Shown here piece after piece: positions 1 through 12,425 of a stretch of DNA of 64,000 nt. This DNA comes from Alnus glutinosa (Eukaryota; Streptophyta; Magnoliopsida; Fagales; Betulaceae): positions 38,815,120 to 38,879,119 of the forward strand of contig NC_084887.1 of NCBI RefSeq assembly GCF_958979055.1, given 5' to 3'. Numbering within the stretch: the stretch's first letter is position 1; every line of letters starts with the position of its first letter. A model generated the notes under the pieces. It ran no database searches. It saw only the letters and a list, made by a program, of their open reading frames with translations, and was not told the DNA's origin. The translations under genes were made by a program, and so were the position numbers.

Positions 1-1814
1 TATTTTTATTTTACAATATTAACGTAACTGTTCCAACTAGTCATTTGATTAGTCTTTATTGAAAAAAAAAAAAAAAACACACACACACACATTTAAGGAA
101 TGATTAAGACCTCTGCCTAAACATTGTAGGATAAAAATGTAATATATGATATTACTCCTCTAATAGAACTCAAAAGAATTTGAGATATTTAACCATGTTT
201 CTTTTAGGTGGGATTGATGGGGAAATTCGTAGAAAGCATTTTGTCACTAGGTGCTTCTAGGATACCCAAGTTTAACATGGCTTGGCCTAATAGGATCCTA
301 TCGATTTTACTAGAAATAGAGAAAATTTATTTAAAAATTAAGATTTTATTTTATTACATTTAATAGTGTACTTGATATTACATCATTTAAATTTTAAATG
401 ACGTGACAATATATGCATTATTACATAAGTGAAATTTAATCTAGATCATAAGATGGATAATCTTCATTTTCACTTGAAATTGAGAGGATTCTGAATAGAA
501 TGCAAGGGGTAATAATGAGTGTACTTTATCCTCTCAATTTCAAGTGAAATGGAGATGAGGCATTTTATAGTTAAAATTTAACGTTATTGCATCTAACAGT
601 GTAAATAATATGTTTTTGAATGATGTGCCAACATATTTATCATGTGGTATTATTATATCGTTAGATATAACAACGTTAAATCCTGACTATAGAATGACTC
701 ATCTTCACTTTATTTAAAATAGAGAGAATCCTATTTCTTGATATTTATGGCTTATCCAAAAAGAATAAGGATCTTTTCTATTTCATTTGAAATTGATAAT
801 ATATATTTTATAGTCAATATTTAAAGTTGATTTATCCAACAAAATACATGATACCAAATTATTTAAATTAAAGAAGAAGAAGAAAAAAAAAGGTGTCAAA
901 ATAATTTGAGACGGAGAGAATCCTTTTCCACCCCAAAACACCTCAATTGACGCGTGGAGATGATTATGAGTATATATTGAAGATGGTTTGATTGATACAT
1001 ATAAACTACCTTAGCTTCTCATAAGTTTAATGGCTTAAAAAACCTCGTAATTTCTGTATTGTCGGAAGGCCTATTAAGAGTCAAATGGATGGAGATCCGA
1101 TGCAAAACTATGCAATACCTTTTATTTGACATAAATAATGCAAATTGTGATAACAAATAAAAAAAAATTGGTGACTATTTGGGGCCGAACCACCACCCAA
1201 AAAAGGGTAGTTTGGATGCTCTTGGTCCTTCAAGTGTTTGGGGTAGCTTGATCGCCCATTTTGCCAGGTTTGGAGATGATCGAAGTTTGAGTCTCCCAAA
1301 AGGCTTATGGATTGTTCGGGTATCCCTTCTGACCAAATATAAATATGGGATAAGTAAATGACCCCATGACCTGTAAGGTAACCAATCAGTAACCGCAAAA
1401 GCTTTTTTTTTTTTTTTTTGTGTTTTTAGGTCATCCGGTGCATAGTCGAAACTCAATCCAAGTCAAATAGCCCAATTCACATTATTTTGGAAATGTTTAC
1501 ATAATGCACTTTTTTTGGGCTTGAAAAAAGAAAAAGAAAAAAGAAAAAAGACCTTCATTATCATTTATTTTCATGTCCTGCTCAAAAGTTTCAGGATGTT
1601 TCATAACCTCGAAACATATATTGAGTAACGAGTTATTAAACAGGGCCAGTCTTAATATAAAACTGACACTAGACCCCAACTCGGTACGAGGCCCAGTAGT
1701 TCTAGTTATACTTGGTCTTCTACACCGCCCTGTCCGAAACAAAATTCTCCGTCTCTTCCCGGAACCCCCAACAACCTCCACAATTCCCAATCGTATCCCC
1801 CAACCCAACCAACG
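1..1814. other. Intergenic region with MITE-like hairpins, upstream of TRAP-beta
   Basis: I see no gene here. At 74-90 there is a short AC run after an A tract. Positions 300-830 hold repeat-derived sequence: arms at about 463-497 and 531-559 are inverted copies built around the motif ttcacttgaaattgagagga, and phrases about a transcribed-looking 'taacggtgtacatgat' type recur near 4760-4870 and 26080-26110, so this is probably a dispersed MITE family. Positions 1108-1456 are open in several frames, but the peptides resemble nothing I know and are probably chance. The TRAP-beta promoter and leader must lie at the right end; I see no clear TATA box. Confidence 0.5.
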
Positions 1815-3060
1815 ATGGCTCGGCCAGCTCTGATCTTGGGTGTGGTGGCTCTGTTGCTGGTCTCGTGCGCGCTGGGCAGCTCAGTCGACATGCCCTTCAT
1901 CTTGGCTAACAAGAAGGCCTCGCTCACAAGGCTCAAGTCCGGTGCCGAACGCGTCTCCGTCTCCATCGACATCTACAACCAAGGATCCTCGTACGTTTAT
2001 TCCCAATCGATTTTGCAATCTCCGATTTAATTTTTTGTGTACTTTTAAATCTTTTCAGATCTGGGTTTTTTGTGTGTGTTTTCTATGTATAGATCCAAAG
2101 TATATGTTTGCATGCGTTGTTTGATTGGTCTTATAATACAAATGTTAGTTGAAAATTCTCGATCTGATTGTATTTTTTTTTTTTGTTGGTTTCGTTTGGT
2201 TGCTTAGAAAATGAATCCAAGCAGAGCAATGGAATTAAAATTTGAATCCTAATTCTTTTCATGGTCGTATGAAATACATCGTGATTGTGTTTTTTTCTTA
2301 TACCTTGTTCTTCTTCAATTTGATTAAGCGCCATTACCTATGAGCTCAATGAGAGAGAGAGAGGGCTGATTGTTTGGTGGAACCGAGATGTAGTGTGTGG
2401 GTGAAATGTAGAGGAAGCGTAGGGATTGTATTGTAGTCTGTGTTAATTGGTTGGTTTGGAAATGGTTGTAGAGGGATGGAGTAGAAGCTTATGGTTAGGA
2501 ATTGGTATATGAAAGGAAGTACGGGTGCTGGAAGTTAAGGTTGTGAGAATCAAACTCTTTTTGGTATGCTTAATGAACGTACCGAATTTCTCTTCTATGT
2601 GGAAGTGCACAATTTGATGGAAAGTTGGTTGATGGATGGAATCAAGCGGTAATGTTGCAGGGATTCAGTTTGAATTCCAACCCCACCCCCCAGAAAAAAA
2701 AAAAAAAAAAAAAAAAGAAAAGAAGAAGAAGAAGGAATTATAGGATTGCCCTCATTAATTTTGGAATTCTTTTTGAATTTACATCCATCCAGTTTGAATC
2801 TTTGTGTCCTTTTCAACGATGTATTAACTTATAACTTAGCATTTTGTGTACTTTATAAGTGTCTTCTGATTTATATGTTGTGTCCTTATATTAGCTTCTT
2901 CAGCTTTAAATCATTGTTTTTTTATTCTATTTGTTTTCCAGCACCGCATATGATGTAAGTCTTACAGACGATAGCTGGTCTCAAGATGTGTTTGATATTG
3001 TCAGTGGTAACACTTCAATTTCATGGGAAAGGCTTGATGCGTAAGTGAAGCCTTTAGTAT

Positions 3061-3094
<34 letters not shown>

Positions 3095-4132
3095 TTACAT
3101 ATTTTCATTTGGTGACTTCCAATTATGTGGTTTGCAGTGGTGGTCTTCTAACCCACTCTTTTGAGTTGGATGCCAAAGCAAAAGGATTGTTCTATGGTGC
3201 CCCAGCTGTCATTACATTCCGCATTCCCACAAAGGCGGCTCTTCAGGTCTGCATCTGCATGTTCAGTTCTCTTTTTTTTTTTTTTCTTTTTCGGGGGGTG
3301 GGGGGGTGATTGATTTTTGATTTTCTGACTATCACTTATTTTAGGAGGCATTCTCGACTCCAATCTTGCCTTTAGATGTCCTTGCAGATAGACCTCCTGA
3401 GAAGAAGTTTTTGTGGGTAAGTTTCTCCTAGAAATATTAGTTACATTCAGCGTTCTGATTTTAGAATACCTTTGCCTTTGTTAACTAAATCATTCCTTTG
3501 TTTTTGCCGGCATTTATATACACTTGGGGCCACATTTTTGCAGGCTAAGGTACAACTCATTCCTTTTATCGTTCCAACTGTCTAGATTTTGATAGTTATT
3601 CGAACATGCATCTGGATATTCTAAAGTAAAATGCATTATTTATTGTGTGATGGTCTGCATTGCATCTGGTGGATATCTTGCCCCCATATCTTGGGGCATT
3701 ATAACCTTTCTTGACTATCACGGATAATGCAGACACTTGCTAACTTACAAGGAACTTTAGAGGTTAATGAATTAGTGTGTTGATCTCTAAATGTGGGTGA
3801 CTGATGCAGTGCTCCCTTGTGTCCTGTTCCTGTACGCCATGTCCTATTTTAGGACATGTGTCTGCATCCGGTCCTGTCCTGTTTGCGTAGAACAGGACAG
3901 AAGCTGATCCTTCCTCGTATTACTTGCATTACTCTTCTTTGGACTTGCAGAATTTGCTAGAATTTACATTGTTTTTTCTCTCACACACAAATTTCAAAAT
4001 TTTCACTTGCAGAGGTTGCTGGCAAAATATGGTTCTCTAATTTCTGTGATATCCATTATCGTCCTGTTTGTGTACCTGGTCAGTACTCCATCGAAATCCG
4101 GTGGTGCCAAAGGAAGCAAGAAGAAGCGCTAA
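1815..4132 (+). CDS. Translocon-associated protein subunit beta (TRAPB/SSR2), ER membrane
   Basis: The product is the beta subunit of the TRAP complex, which sits beside the Sec61 channel in the ER membrane and assists protein translocation. My model has six exons: 1815-1990, 2942-3040, 3138-3246, 3345-3416, 3544-3549 and 4013-4132, giving 193 residues. It opens with a signal peptide (MARPALILGVVALLLVSCALG). A luminal beta-sandwich domain follows, with the family phrases DIYNQGSS, FELDAKAKG, GAPAVITFRIPTK and PLDVLADRPP. Near residues 165-180 there is one membrane segment (SVISIIVLFVYLV), and the protein ends in a lysine-rich cytosolic tail (GSKKKR). All introns are GT-AG and every join keeps frame. 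Exon 5 is only six bases (Ala-Lys) and is needed to give WAKRLLAKYG, which matches the conserved AKRLLAKYG of plant homologues. The start is the first ATG giving a signal peptide. The family assignment is secure. Confidence 0.95.
3063..3092. repeat. GT dinucleotide microsatellite in TRAP-beta intron 2
   Basis: About fifteen GT units lie within the short intron between exons 2 and 3. This is a likely length-variable marker. Confidence 0.9.
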
Positions 4133-5450
4133 ATGAGAGGTTACATTTTAATGAATAGCTCTTGAGACTCGGGCATGCCCCCTCTGTTGCCATTTTGTCT
4201 TTTTTGCCTTTCTTTTCCTTTTCCTTCTTTTTGCCGCTGAGTTAGGACGTTTGTTGGGAACTTCTTAATGAACTAGAATGTGCAACATATAGCTAATGCA
4301 GAAGACGAAGTATTTAACTTTTTTCACAAGGACTGCAGATGCGTAGCGATCATGGTCCTTAGGGTTTTGTTTTGTTTATCATCCCAGCATGATTTCCATT
4401 GGGCGTGCTCGCTGTCACCAGCACTACGTTCTAGCTAGCATCCTCTGCTTACAAATTAGATAATCATGTTCCGTAGCATAAGCAAAATAGTGGTACGGCC
4501 CAAAGATAGTTGGATTTTACCAAAGAAAAATGATTCTTTTACGATCCTTTTGCAAAACTTTCCTACAACCAATACATTAGTGGGATCTATGCATGGGTCT
4601 CACCAATGTGTTCCGGTTGTATAAAAATTGTGTGAAAGGGGGATTGTACAAGAATCACTCCCCTCTTACTAAATTGTTAAAACCACGCTGAATTTTGCAC
4701 TTTCACATTGGAATAGTGCTCCATTTCAAAGGGATAGAAACTATCCATTTTGATCATGGTTAAAAGTTGGTGTATTAATTTAACGGTATACATGAAGTCA
4801 ATGTTGACACGTTTTTCAATTAATATGAAATCATGTTTCAATCCTAATCATAAAATGGGTACTATCCATTTAATTTGAAATTGAGGGGATCATTGTCCTT
4901 GTTCATTTCACATTTAATGCATTTAGATGGAGAAAAATTTGAAAACTAGAACATCATAGTTCTTGGTGACACCAAAAAGGTGGTGTGATAAGATTAACAG
5001 GGTTGTTAAATTATTACTTATTTCAAAAGTTTAAACTGATAGAAATTGATGTATTTAATTTTTTTAATTTATATTCTAACATGTCTCTTTATATTTGGGC
5101 TCAAATTCTCTCTTGATTCTTAATAAGTAAGGTTTAATACATGAAATATTTAATTGAAATGAGAGGTGAATGATGGAAACAAGACTTGAACTGTGGGCTC
5201 AAAACTCTCTACGAGTGATTTAATCATTTATTTTTTTGGATGAATAATTGATTTAATCTTTTAATTAATGTTCTAATACTTTTTCTCATGTCTGGGCTTA
5301 ATATCTCCCTTAATAAGCAAGTTTTAACATGTAAATTGATAGAGATAGAATTTGAACTGAGAACTTTTATTCTAATACCATGTTAAATGACTTAGCTTTT
5401 GAAATAAGTCATGTGAAAGGAAATAACTTCAATCGTAGTGGCAAAAACCA
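4133..5450. other. Intergenic region 3' of TRAP-beta
   Basis: The 3' UTR of the TRAP-beta gene should occupy the first few hundred bases; a T-rich stretch follows the stop at about 4195-4235. Positions 4725-4890 look like a diverged copy of the MITE family seen near 300-830, sharing phrases such as the 'actatccatttaatttgaaattgagggga' type ends. No further gene is visible. Confidence 0.45.
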
Positions 5451-6015
5451 ACATTTTGCCCTCCAATGAAAGATTGACACCTCAACATTAAACAAGAAAA
5501 ATAAATATTAACAAAACCTAGCAAAAAAATTAGATCTAAACCCTCCTCTAAACCCAGCTCAGAAGTCGCTGCACTGCTTCACGCCAGAATTGGGGTGGCT
5601 GCCACCGGGCCGTGTGGCCGCCCCATGGACAAGGGGTAGCCTCGCGGCACCACCCAGTAGCATCTAGGGTTGGCCCGAAGGCCACCCCTGGGCACTGGGG
5701 AGTGGTCGCGCAGCTACCCCTAGTGGCCGGGGGTGGTGATTCTGGCGAAATCTAGAAATGGGGATGGAGATTCTGGCGACATCTGCATGTTTCCGACGAA
5801 ATCTGAAAATTTTCCAACTCTTGGAGGCGGCGTCTAGCATGGAGCAATGGCGGCGGTGACGACAGCGGAGGCGATGAATGGCGTCTGGGTGGACGGTGGT
5901 TAAGTTTTTTTTTTTCAGACTAAAAATGTATAAAAAGAGATTAGATTTAGTGTTTTGCAAGTAATTATTTTTCTTGTTATAGGTTGATATATCAGTCTCT
6001 TATTAGTGGGCATAA
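5450..6015. mobile_element. Probable non-autonomous DNA transposon with imperfect long terminal inverted repeats
   Basis: The left edge near 5455-5510 reads ttttgccctccaatgaaaga and later acaagaaaaataaat. The right edge near 5963-6014, read on the other strand, begins ttttatgcccactaataaga and later reaches acaagaaaaataat. These are imperfect inverted copies about 50 bases long. The interior (5570-5900) is strikingly GC-rich compared with its flanks and holds gccaccc and ctggcgaaatct motifs. Long TIRs suggest a Mutator-like MITE. I could not fix a target-site duplication, so the borders are approximate. The open frames inside are not convincing genes. Confidence 0.5.
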
Positions 6016-6390
6016 AACCCATGCTTTCTGCCCTAACCGAACAAAAGGGCTCTCCATGTGAAATGGTCTTTGAAGCATTGCTGATGGCTTTGTGCTGAAA
6101 ATTCTTCCCCTCAATAATATAATTTAGATATGCTAACAGTCCGGTTTAGGAATTTTTAACGAAAAAGAAAATAAGCCATGAAAATGGAGCCTTATCCTTA
6201 ATGGAAAAAGATTACAATCTACAGAATCAATGCTATTGTATTAAAACAAAAGAGAATAAAAAAAATAAAAAATAAAAAAAGCAGTACAAGAGATAGAAAA
6301 TTTTCCACGCTAGAGAAAGACAAAGGTACACAGGGCTGAGAAATTCTAGAAGGAAATGGAAGAACCCGGCAATACTAGTAAACTCTTCGA

Positions 6391-7625
6391 TTATTCAACC
6401 ACTGGTTTTGCTGCTATCCCAGATGCTACAAAGCTAGAGATACTTTCCGAGAGATGTCTAGATGCTTTGTCATAATTAACAAAACCCATAAACCAGAAAT
6501 CATGTCCATCAATCGTAACAATCTGGATGTACTTTTCTGCTGGAGTTTCACTCGTGATTTCAGGATTGATGGTGCCAATCTTGCCCAAAGGTACCATAAC
6601 CTGTTACACGCCAGTCATGAAATTATATATTAGGAAGAAGGGCAATAAATATTTTTTTTTTGTCTAGACTCTATCGGCACAAAATGAAAATTACCTTGTA
6701 GTAGCTCCAAGTCTCCTGGCCAGACGGTGCAGTGAATGATAAGGGGCGGTCGCTGCAGAAAGCTGCATGAGCATTGGACAGGTAGAGAGTTCCAGCAACG
6801 GGTCCGGTTGAGGTTGACAGATAACAGGCGAAGGTCTTCTTCAGCTTCTCGTCGGGAAAGGTAGTGAATGTCTGCTTGTATAAAGCCTCAAACCCACCTC
6901 CTGTGATTGCCTTGGCTGTCAGGTTCATCTTCCCCCACGCAGCCTCAGATACAGACGAGCTGGTTCTCACTGCAGACATCAACAATGTTACGGGAAATGA
7001 TAAAGAGAACCAAAATTATATGAACTATGAAGCATATATATATATATATATATAACAATTGAATATACGTACGGTTGTGCCAGATGTTGTTGCCTATGGT
7101 TTCAGCCTTTTTGCCCCAAGAGTTGAACTTATGGAGAATGGATTCCATTGGACTGTTGCTTGGCTTCTCAATAGGGTTGACCTGGAGGTAAGGGTGATGG
7201 TAATTTTGAGCTTCATCAGATTCGCCGCCGCCGGCACCCCATAAAGCCGCTTTCTTGTTATCTGGGTGGCTTGTGGGAGCAGCAGGTTGCCCCATGATAT
7301 GAGTCCCCGGCCATTTCTCGGCGCTGTCAGTATCGTCCGGTGGTGGAGACGAGGGTGATGGAGCAAGTTTATGATCATGAGATTGTGTTCCTTCTTTGTT
7401 TGGAGGCGTGGACAATGATGATGCCACTGGTGATGCTTTGTGATCATCAGAAGAAGGATCTGCTTCCTTTGCTGTGGGGGAGGACAAGGAGGGGTACAGA
7501 GGTGGTGATTCTTGGGTGGAACTGGTGGTTCTGTCCATCTTTGGCGAAAGCCCTGAAGTTGAAGCTAATTTGTTTTGTGGGAATTTCTTGGTGTGAGTTT
7601 TGGAGGTATTCTTGTTATTGAGCAT
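6391..7625 (-). CDS. GEM-like protein with GRAM domain (ABA-responsive family)
   Basis: My model has three exons: 7073-7625, 6695-6969 and 6391-6600, giving 345 residues. The first about 180 residues are Pro/Ser/Thr-rich and low in complexity. The conserved part then begins with WGKKAETIGNNIWHNLRT and SEAAWGKMNLTAKAITGGGFE. A GRAM-type lipid- or protein-binding domain follows (LKKTFACYLSTSTGPVAGTLYLSN, then FCSDRPLSFTAPSGQETWSY and YYKVMVPLGKIGTI), and then IQIVTIDGHDFWFMGFVNYDKA. These are hallmarks of plant GEM-like proteins, a family named from GLABRA2 expression modulator and often induced by ABA. Both introns are GT-AG and frames join cleanly. The start is uncertain. A TATA-like stretch (7646-7656) lies only about 25 bases before the first ATG, so the Met at about 7538 (residue 30) could be the real start. 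Confidence 0.9.
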
Positions 7626-7676
7626 TTGGATCCTCAGACCGTCGTTTAATATATAGCAGACTAAAATCGTTCAAGG

Positions 7677-7784
7677 CGCGTGTCATGGGGTCCTTGCAGC
7701 CTTCCCTAGAAGTGCTTTGGATGGATAAAGAAAGACCAGAACGTACTGGATATCTTCGCTAAGAAAAAGAGGATGGCGCGTGTG
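7677..7784 (-). promoter_or_regulatory. Two CGCGTGT motifs in the GEM-like promoter
   Basis: CGCGTGTC at 7677-7684 and CGCGTGTG at 7777-7784 lie about 50 and 150 bases upstream of the annotated ATG. CGCGTG is the core of the CE3 coupling element known from ABA-regulated promoters. This would fit ABA control of this family, but that is inference from motif alone. Confidence 0.35.
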
Positions 7785-9187
7785 AAAGCGAAAAGTTTGA
7801 CTTAACAAATGACCAACTCGGTTGCTTAACCGTGTTTTTTTTCATAAACTAATTGGTCCATTTTATTAGTTGGCCATAAATTCTAGATATTTCCATTTTG
7901 TAAGGCATACAGCAAGCCAGGTGAAGGAACTGGAAGACCTAAGATTTAGAAGATGATAACGTTACTTACTCGGCATAGATACTTATATACATTATACATC
8001 CACGTGGTACTTTATTATATATATATATCAAAGATTTATCTGTATGGATATTGTCATCTATTTTGAGAAGAGGTATTGATTGATAAAAAAGAAGAATCTT
8101 CTTGAACCAATAGGCCTTTAGGCACGTCTTACATAACATAAAAATCACACTTGGAAATGGTCACAATTAGCTAAAGCAATAAATGCAATTGGTGTTGTAG
8201 CAAAATTGATTACAAAAATAAGTCACATTAAAATTACCTTTTGAGAAGATTCATTTGATGTCCAAAAACTGCTCGGTAGCAGTCGAATAAGTGGGGAATG
8301 TTGGGGCGAATTAGAAAAATTTGGATTGAACCAGATCTAAATGTTAACTAGCTATTTTATAACTATACTGAACGAGAATTTTTTATTATCAAGCTGCTTA
8401 TTTTTGTGAAATTCATATAGCCGCCTAAAAAGGGGTTAATCGGCTCACCCACCCCTACAACCAAGAATGGGGTATAAGAAAAGAACTCGATTCATAATTG
8501 ACAATCAGCTCATGACTTGCCCAATCGCCAATTGGTTTGGTCCTAGCTTTGGCCGTTGAAGTCTAGACAGGAAAATTTCGACTAAAAAAAAAAAGAAACA
8601 CTGGGCCCTGAGGCTCTCAGAAAAGGCCCAAGGCCTTATCCACATGGTTCATATATTGACATTGGTGTCGCATAAGGCCCATACACTAATGTCCCAATTT
8701 ATACGTCTCACAATCACTTAGTGGTGTACGTGGTACGACGTGAATGTGCTCAGGCTGTCCTATATGCTGTAAAAAATAATAATAAAAAAAAAACATATGA
8801 GAAAATTGATTTGTAGAAATTTTTTTACAAACTAATTTATAAGAAATTTCTAATAAAAATATATTTACCCACAACAAAAAAGTTGCATAATTGTCGATGG
8901 CCGGACAGCCACTCTTATGGGTGTTCGACCAGTGACCACCCTTACCTCCACCAAAGCTCGAAGGCGGCCACTCCTAGCGACCATCAAATCTCTCCAATTT
9001 AACAGCCGACCAACAATTTGAAGAGATGTAATTGATCATGTAGCAGAGAGCAGTGCAAACTGCAACGTCATACTGCCCCATCAAAACGGCAAGGGAAGTG
9101 CGTAAAACGCTTAGTACCGTTAGCAATACTTAACGTACAACGACCGTAAATTTATTAGCACGAAATAACCTAAGAATTCGAAGCTCC
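7785..9187. other. Intergenic region between divergent GEM-like and CYSTM genes
   Basis: I see no gene. An AT-rich stretch with a short TA run lies at 8018-8029. Positions 8780-8880 contain a short inverted pair (tttgtagaaatttttttacaa type) like the ends of the MITEs at 39012 and 51099. Positions 8895-8995 form a small GC-rich island of the ggccactcctagcgacc type, perhaps a remnant of the element family at 5450-6015. Confidence 0.4.
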
Positions 9188-9194
9188 TATATAT
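9188..9194 (+). promoter_or_regulatory. TATA box of the CYSTM gene
   Basis: TATATAT lies 52 bases upstream of the ATG at 9246. This would place transcription start near 9220 and leave a leader of about 25 bases. Confidence 0.5.
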
Positions 9195-9245
9195 TTGTCG
9201 ACCAAGATATCCCCTCCTTCTCTTCTGCAAAGAAAAAGCCCGAAA

Positions 9246-10540
9246 ATGAGTTACCAGAGAGCTTCCCAAGAACCCTATCCTCCCCCAGGTATGGACATCA
9301 CCTCCTTTTATCATATGCCGTATTTCACTTCTTTTTACTCGACTATAATTCTAATCGTGTGAGTACTTTTTATATTGGTTGAAATCTAAATAACATATAA
9401 TGCAGGGTATGGATCTCCATATCCACCGCCACCACCACCACAGGGGTACCCATCAGCGCCACCGTACGAAGGGTACCCGCCACCACCGCCATCTGGGTAT
9501 CCGGGGTACCCTCCGCCGCCGCCGCAGGGTCCGCCGTACGAAGGGTACCAAGGGTACTTCGCACAAGGGTACCCGCCACCGCCACCACCCCAGCAATACC
9601 AGCACTACCACTACGAGCATCACCGTTACGACGACCAGACCGGTTGTGCCTCTTTCTTACAAGGCTGGTACGCCCCGTTGCTATCTCTCCCAATTGGGTT
9701 TTTCCATTTATGTTGATTTCTCTAACATGGGATTTGTGAGATTTTATATTGGAAACTGAAAGACATAGGGAATCTTGGAGGTATTGGAGTGAATTTGAAA
9801 TATTATGGCAAGTTTTCATGTCTAATTAACAACCTTGTTGGCGAGATAAACGAGAATATATTATATTAATATGGGATTTTGTAATTGGGAAAAATTAACG
9901 ATGGTAGACACTAGAAACGTGTACAAGCAATAATTTTTTTTTTCCTTCAATTTGACAAGATGACCAAGATTCTTCAATTTTTTGTAGCCTCATATATGGA
10001 TATTTGTCTGCCATGTGGAAGCATTGGAAATGGGTTTAAACATTGATGGCAGAGATATTTCATAACTTTGTGAGGAGGAATAACAACCCAGAAGTCTATT
10101 ATTAGCTAAACCATAAACTGGTGCCTGATGAAACTTTTATATAGGATTTCTTTTCTTCATGAAAAGTGACTAAAAAGTGCCACTGATAAAGGAGAGTCTA
10201 TCTGGTTTTGAAAGATTCTTGCGAGTTAGAATTCCAGAAAAATTACAATCATTCATATAGCTCTACCCAAATATGTGGTAAATCAGTAGTCAAATCGTCC
10301 TTGTCCAATTGGATCACTCAGACATGAAGAGGCTTGAGATTCTTCAAATGCTTTTATTTCTGCTCGTGAATTGCTGCTATACGCATCTTTTGGAAAGATG
10401 TTAAAGCTTAATATGTATAGAAATTATGGTGTTTCATTTGTATGACTATGGATCAAAAAATGAGTATTTTGTTCTGCACGTGCAGTTTGGCTGCGCTTTG
10501 CTGCTGCTGTGTGTTGGAGGAGTGCTGCTTTTTTCTTTGA
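9246..10540 (+). CDS. Proline-rich small protein with C-terminal CYSTM domain
   Basis: My model has three exons: 9246-9288, 9406-9667 and 10486-10540, giving 119 residues. The N-terminal two thirds is a run of Pro, Gly and Tyr (YPPPP, GYP and YEGY units), followed by a His/Tyr-rich stretch (YQHYHYEHHRYDD). The last exon supplies the cysteine cluster GCLAALCCCCVLEECCFFL, the signature of the plant CYSTM (cysteine-rich transmembrane module) family. These small tail-anchored proteins are linked to stress tolerance. Without the short third exon, found 800 bases downstream, the family would not be recognised. The splice sites are GT-AG and frames join as ggg (Gly) and tgt (Cys). The frame and ending are secure; the cellular role is known only at family level. 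Confidence 0.9.
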
Positions 10541-12425
10541 TGACACAACAAATAAGTTATTTATTAAGTTGGCTTGCACTTTGTTCTTGCTGAACGATTT
10601 GTTGGATTCTACATAATCTGTGTAAGGGGTCTGGTAATTCTTTTTTCTTTATGCCTCTTATCTGGGTTTTAAGAGGTTCTATGATGTGGTTTTATCTGGT
10701 TCTATGCCTGTGTAATTTAATTGTATTACCTGGAATCTGAAAACAGGTGCTATCATCAGAAACATGGTTCTGATTGTAGTGTGATTACATATTCTTATGA
10801 TGTTATATGTGGCCTTCAGTTATACTCCATTTAATCTTCAAGGCTGCTTTTGCATGCAGTACCTTTTGTTACCTCCATGATTTTATGGTTTGTAGTGCAC
10901 CACTCTAATAACTTGCTGCAAATTCGCTATTGGATGATTACTTGTTAGTTTTCAGTAGCACATTCGAGCTAAAGAACCATCTTTGAAAGTTGAAAGAGTA
11001 TTTAGTAAGTAATCATATTCTCAAGCACAAAGTTCTTCATGTCCTCTCCCCCTTTCTCTCTCTCTTTCCCTCTCTCCTCATTTGTCCATATGAACTATAG
11101 ACCGTTGCTGCTTGAAATTGTCACAATTTCATATCCCTTTGGCATCTTTCTTCCTTGTCAGCTCTCCGCTGCAGCTGTATTTGCTCTCTCTATCAGAAAC
11201 TCGGGGACCTTTATTAAGGGAGATCCCATTATTCGTCAATGGGTGCCATTCTAACCTGGCAAGGAAAGAAGAGACAGATGACACCATGCCATCCTCTCAA
11301 TATAGCATGATAGGTTTTGCATTCAACTTCCCTCTAGCATTTGGCAAATAGTCTACTATTTAAAACTAAAGCTGACTACTGTAATGTTTCCTGGACTAAT
11401 TAGCTTTGGTTCTTTTAGCCTCTCACTTTCTTGACCAGAGGAATGGAAGCAAAGCTCTTCAAGCTGCTTGGAAACTGTTTCCCTAACATATGCGAGGTTT
11501 TGAAGCCTAACCAAAAACCCAATGAACGCAAAAGGATGAGAAAATGTTGGGTTTCGAAAACAATGAACGAAAACTAAGTCGTTATCAGCCATAAACGGAA
11601 GATCTTTGACGTTTAGAAGAGCTAGGCTACATAGCAGAGTTGGAGCAATGGGTGTCAAAAAGACGTCTTACGTGCGATTTTTATGACATGAAATCATAAT
11701 CATGCCTGCATCTTTCCGTGAAAGCATAGAAGCATAACATAAGTTGAGCTACAGGAATGGTAACGCCCTTGGGCCTTGGCCACTTTGAATCCTACTGGCA
11801 AAAATAAGTCCATTGGACTGTCTAGCGTGAATTAAGACTTAAATTTTTGGCATACCTGCGAATTTGACATGAAATTAGTAGCTTAAAAATACAGCGTCTG
11901 ACCCGTTTAATTAAATGAGAGAAGTTAATGACCTATATAGTTTTATATTTATGCCTTGACATAATCTAAACAAGGTGCGTAACATAAAGACTTAACAATT
12001 TTTTACAGTACCGGCAAACTTAACATGGATCTAATACAAAATTATACTCATAACACGAACACGAATTTGCAACCCTAAGCGGGATAGGACTCCTCTTGTA
12101 ATTAAAAAGAAACAAGAATATATTTTACAACCAAGATTTTGTTTCGTTGAATTTAATGCTATAAATATATTAAGTAAAACCTAGTAAAATTCTCTCCATT
12201 TCCTAATCCCATCTGGCCAGAGAGCAATTAAATTTGCCAATACTAACACAAATCTATTTATAATAACGAAGTTACAAATAGCAAGTCTCTTGTAAATAAA
12301 ACAATTAACAGAACACTAACTCACCAAAGGTGCTAGAATCCATTAATCAGAAGGTCTAAATAAAGTACAACTACTAGATAACAAGAAAATAAATCGCACA
12401 ACCTAAAAGAAAGCCCCCAATGGAC
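10541..12425. other. Intergenic region between the convergent CYSTM and AFB genes
   Basis: The 3' ends of both genes must lie here: CYSTM from the left, AFB from the right. A CT-rich stretch runs at about 11040-11080. An open frame on the minus strand at 11356-11658 has no features I recognise. I see no other gene. Confidence 0.4.

Noticed and set aside
1108-1456. Overlapping open frames on both strands
   Set aside because: No domain, low-complexity ends and a T run inside. Neither strand shows splice or promoter context.
5664-5960. 98-codon minus-strand frame in the GC-rich block
   Set aside because: It lies in the interior of a probable long-TIR element. There is no domain, and the composition is driven by short GC-rich repeats.
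11356-11658. 100-codon minus-strand frame between CYSTM and AFB
   Set aside because: No recognisable family and no upstream signals; it probably lies in the 3' flanks of the convergent genes.
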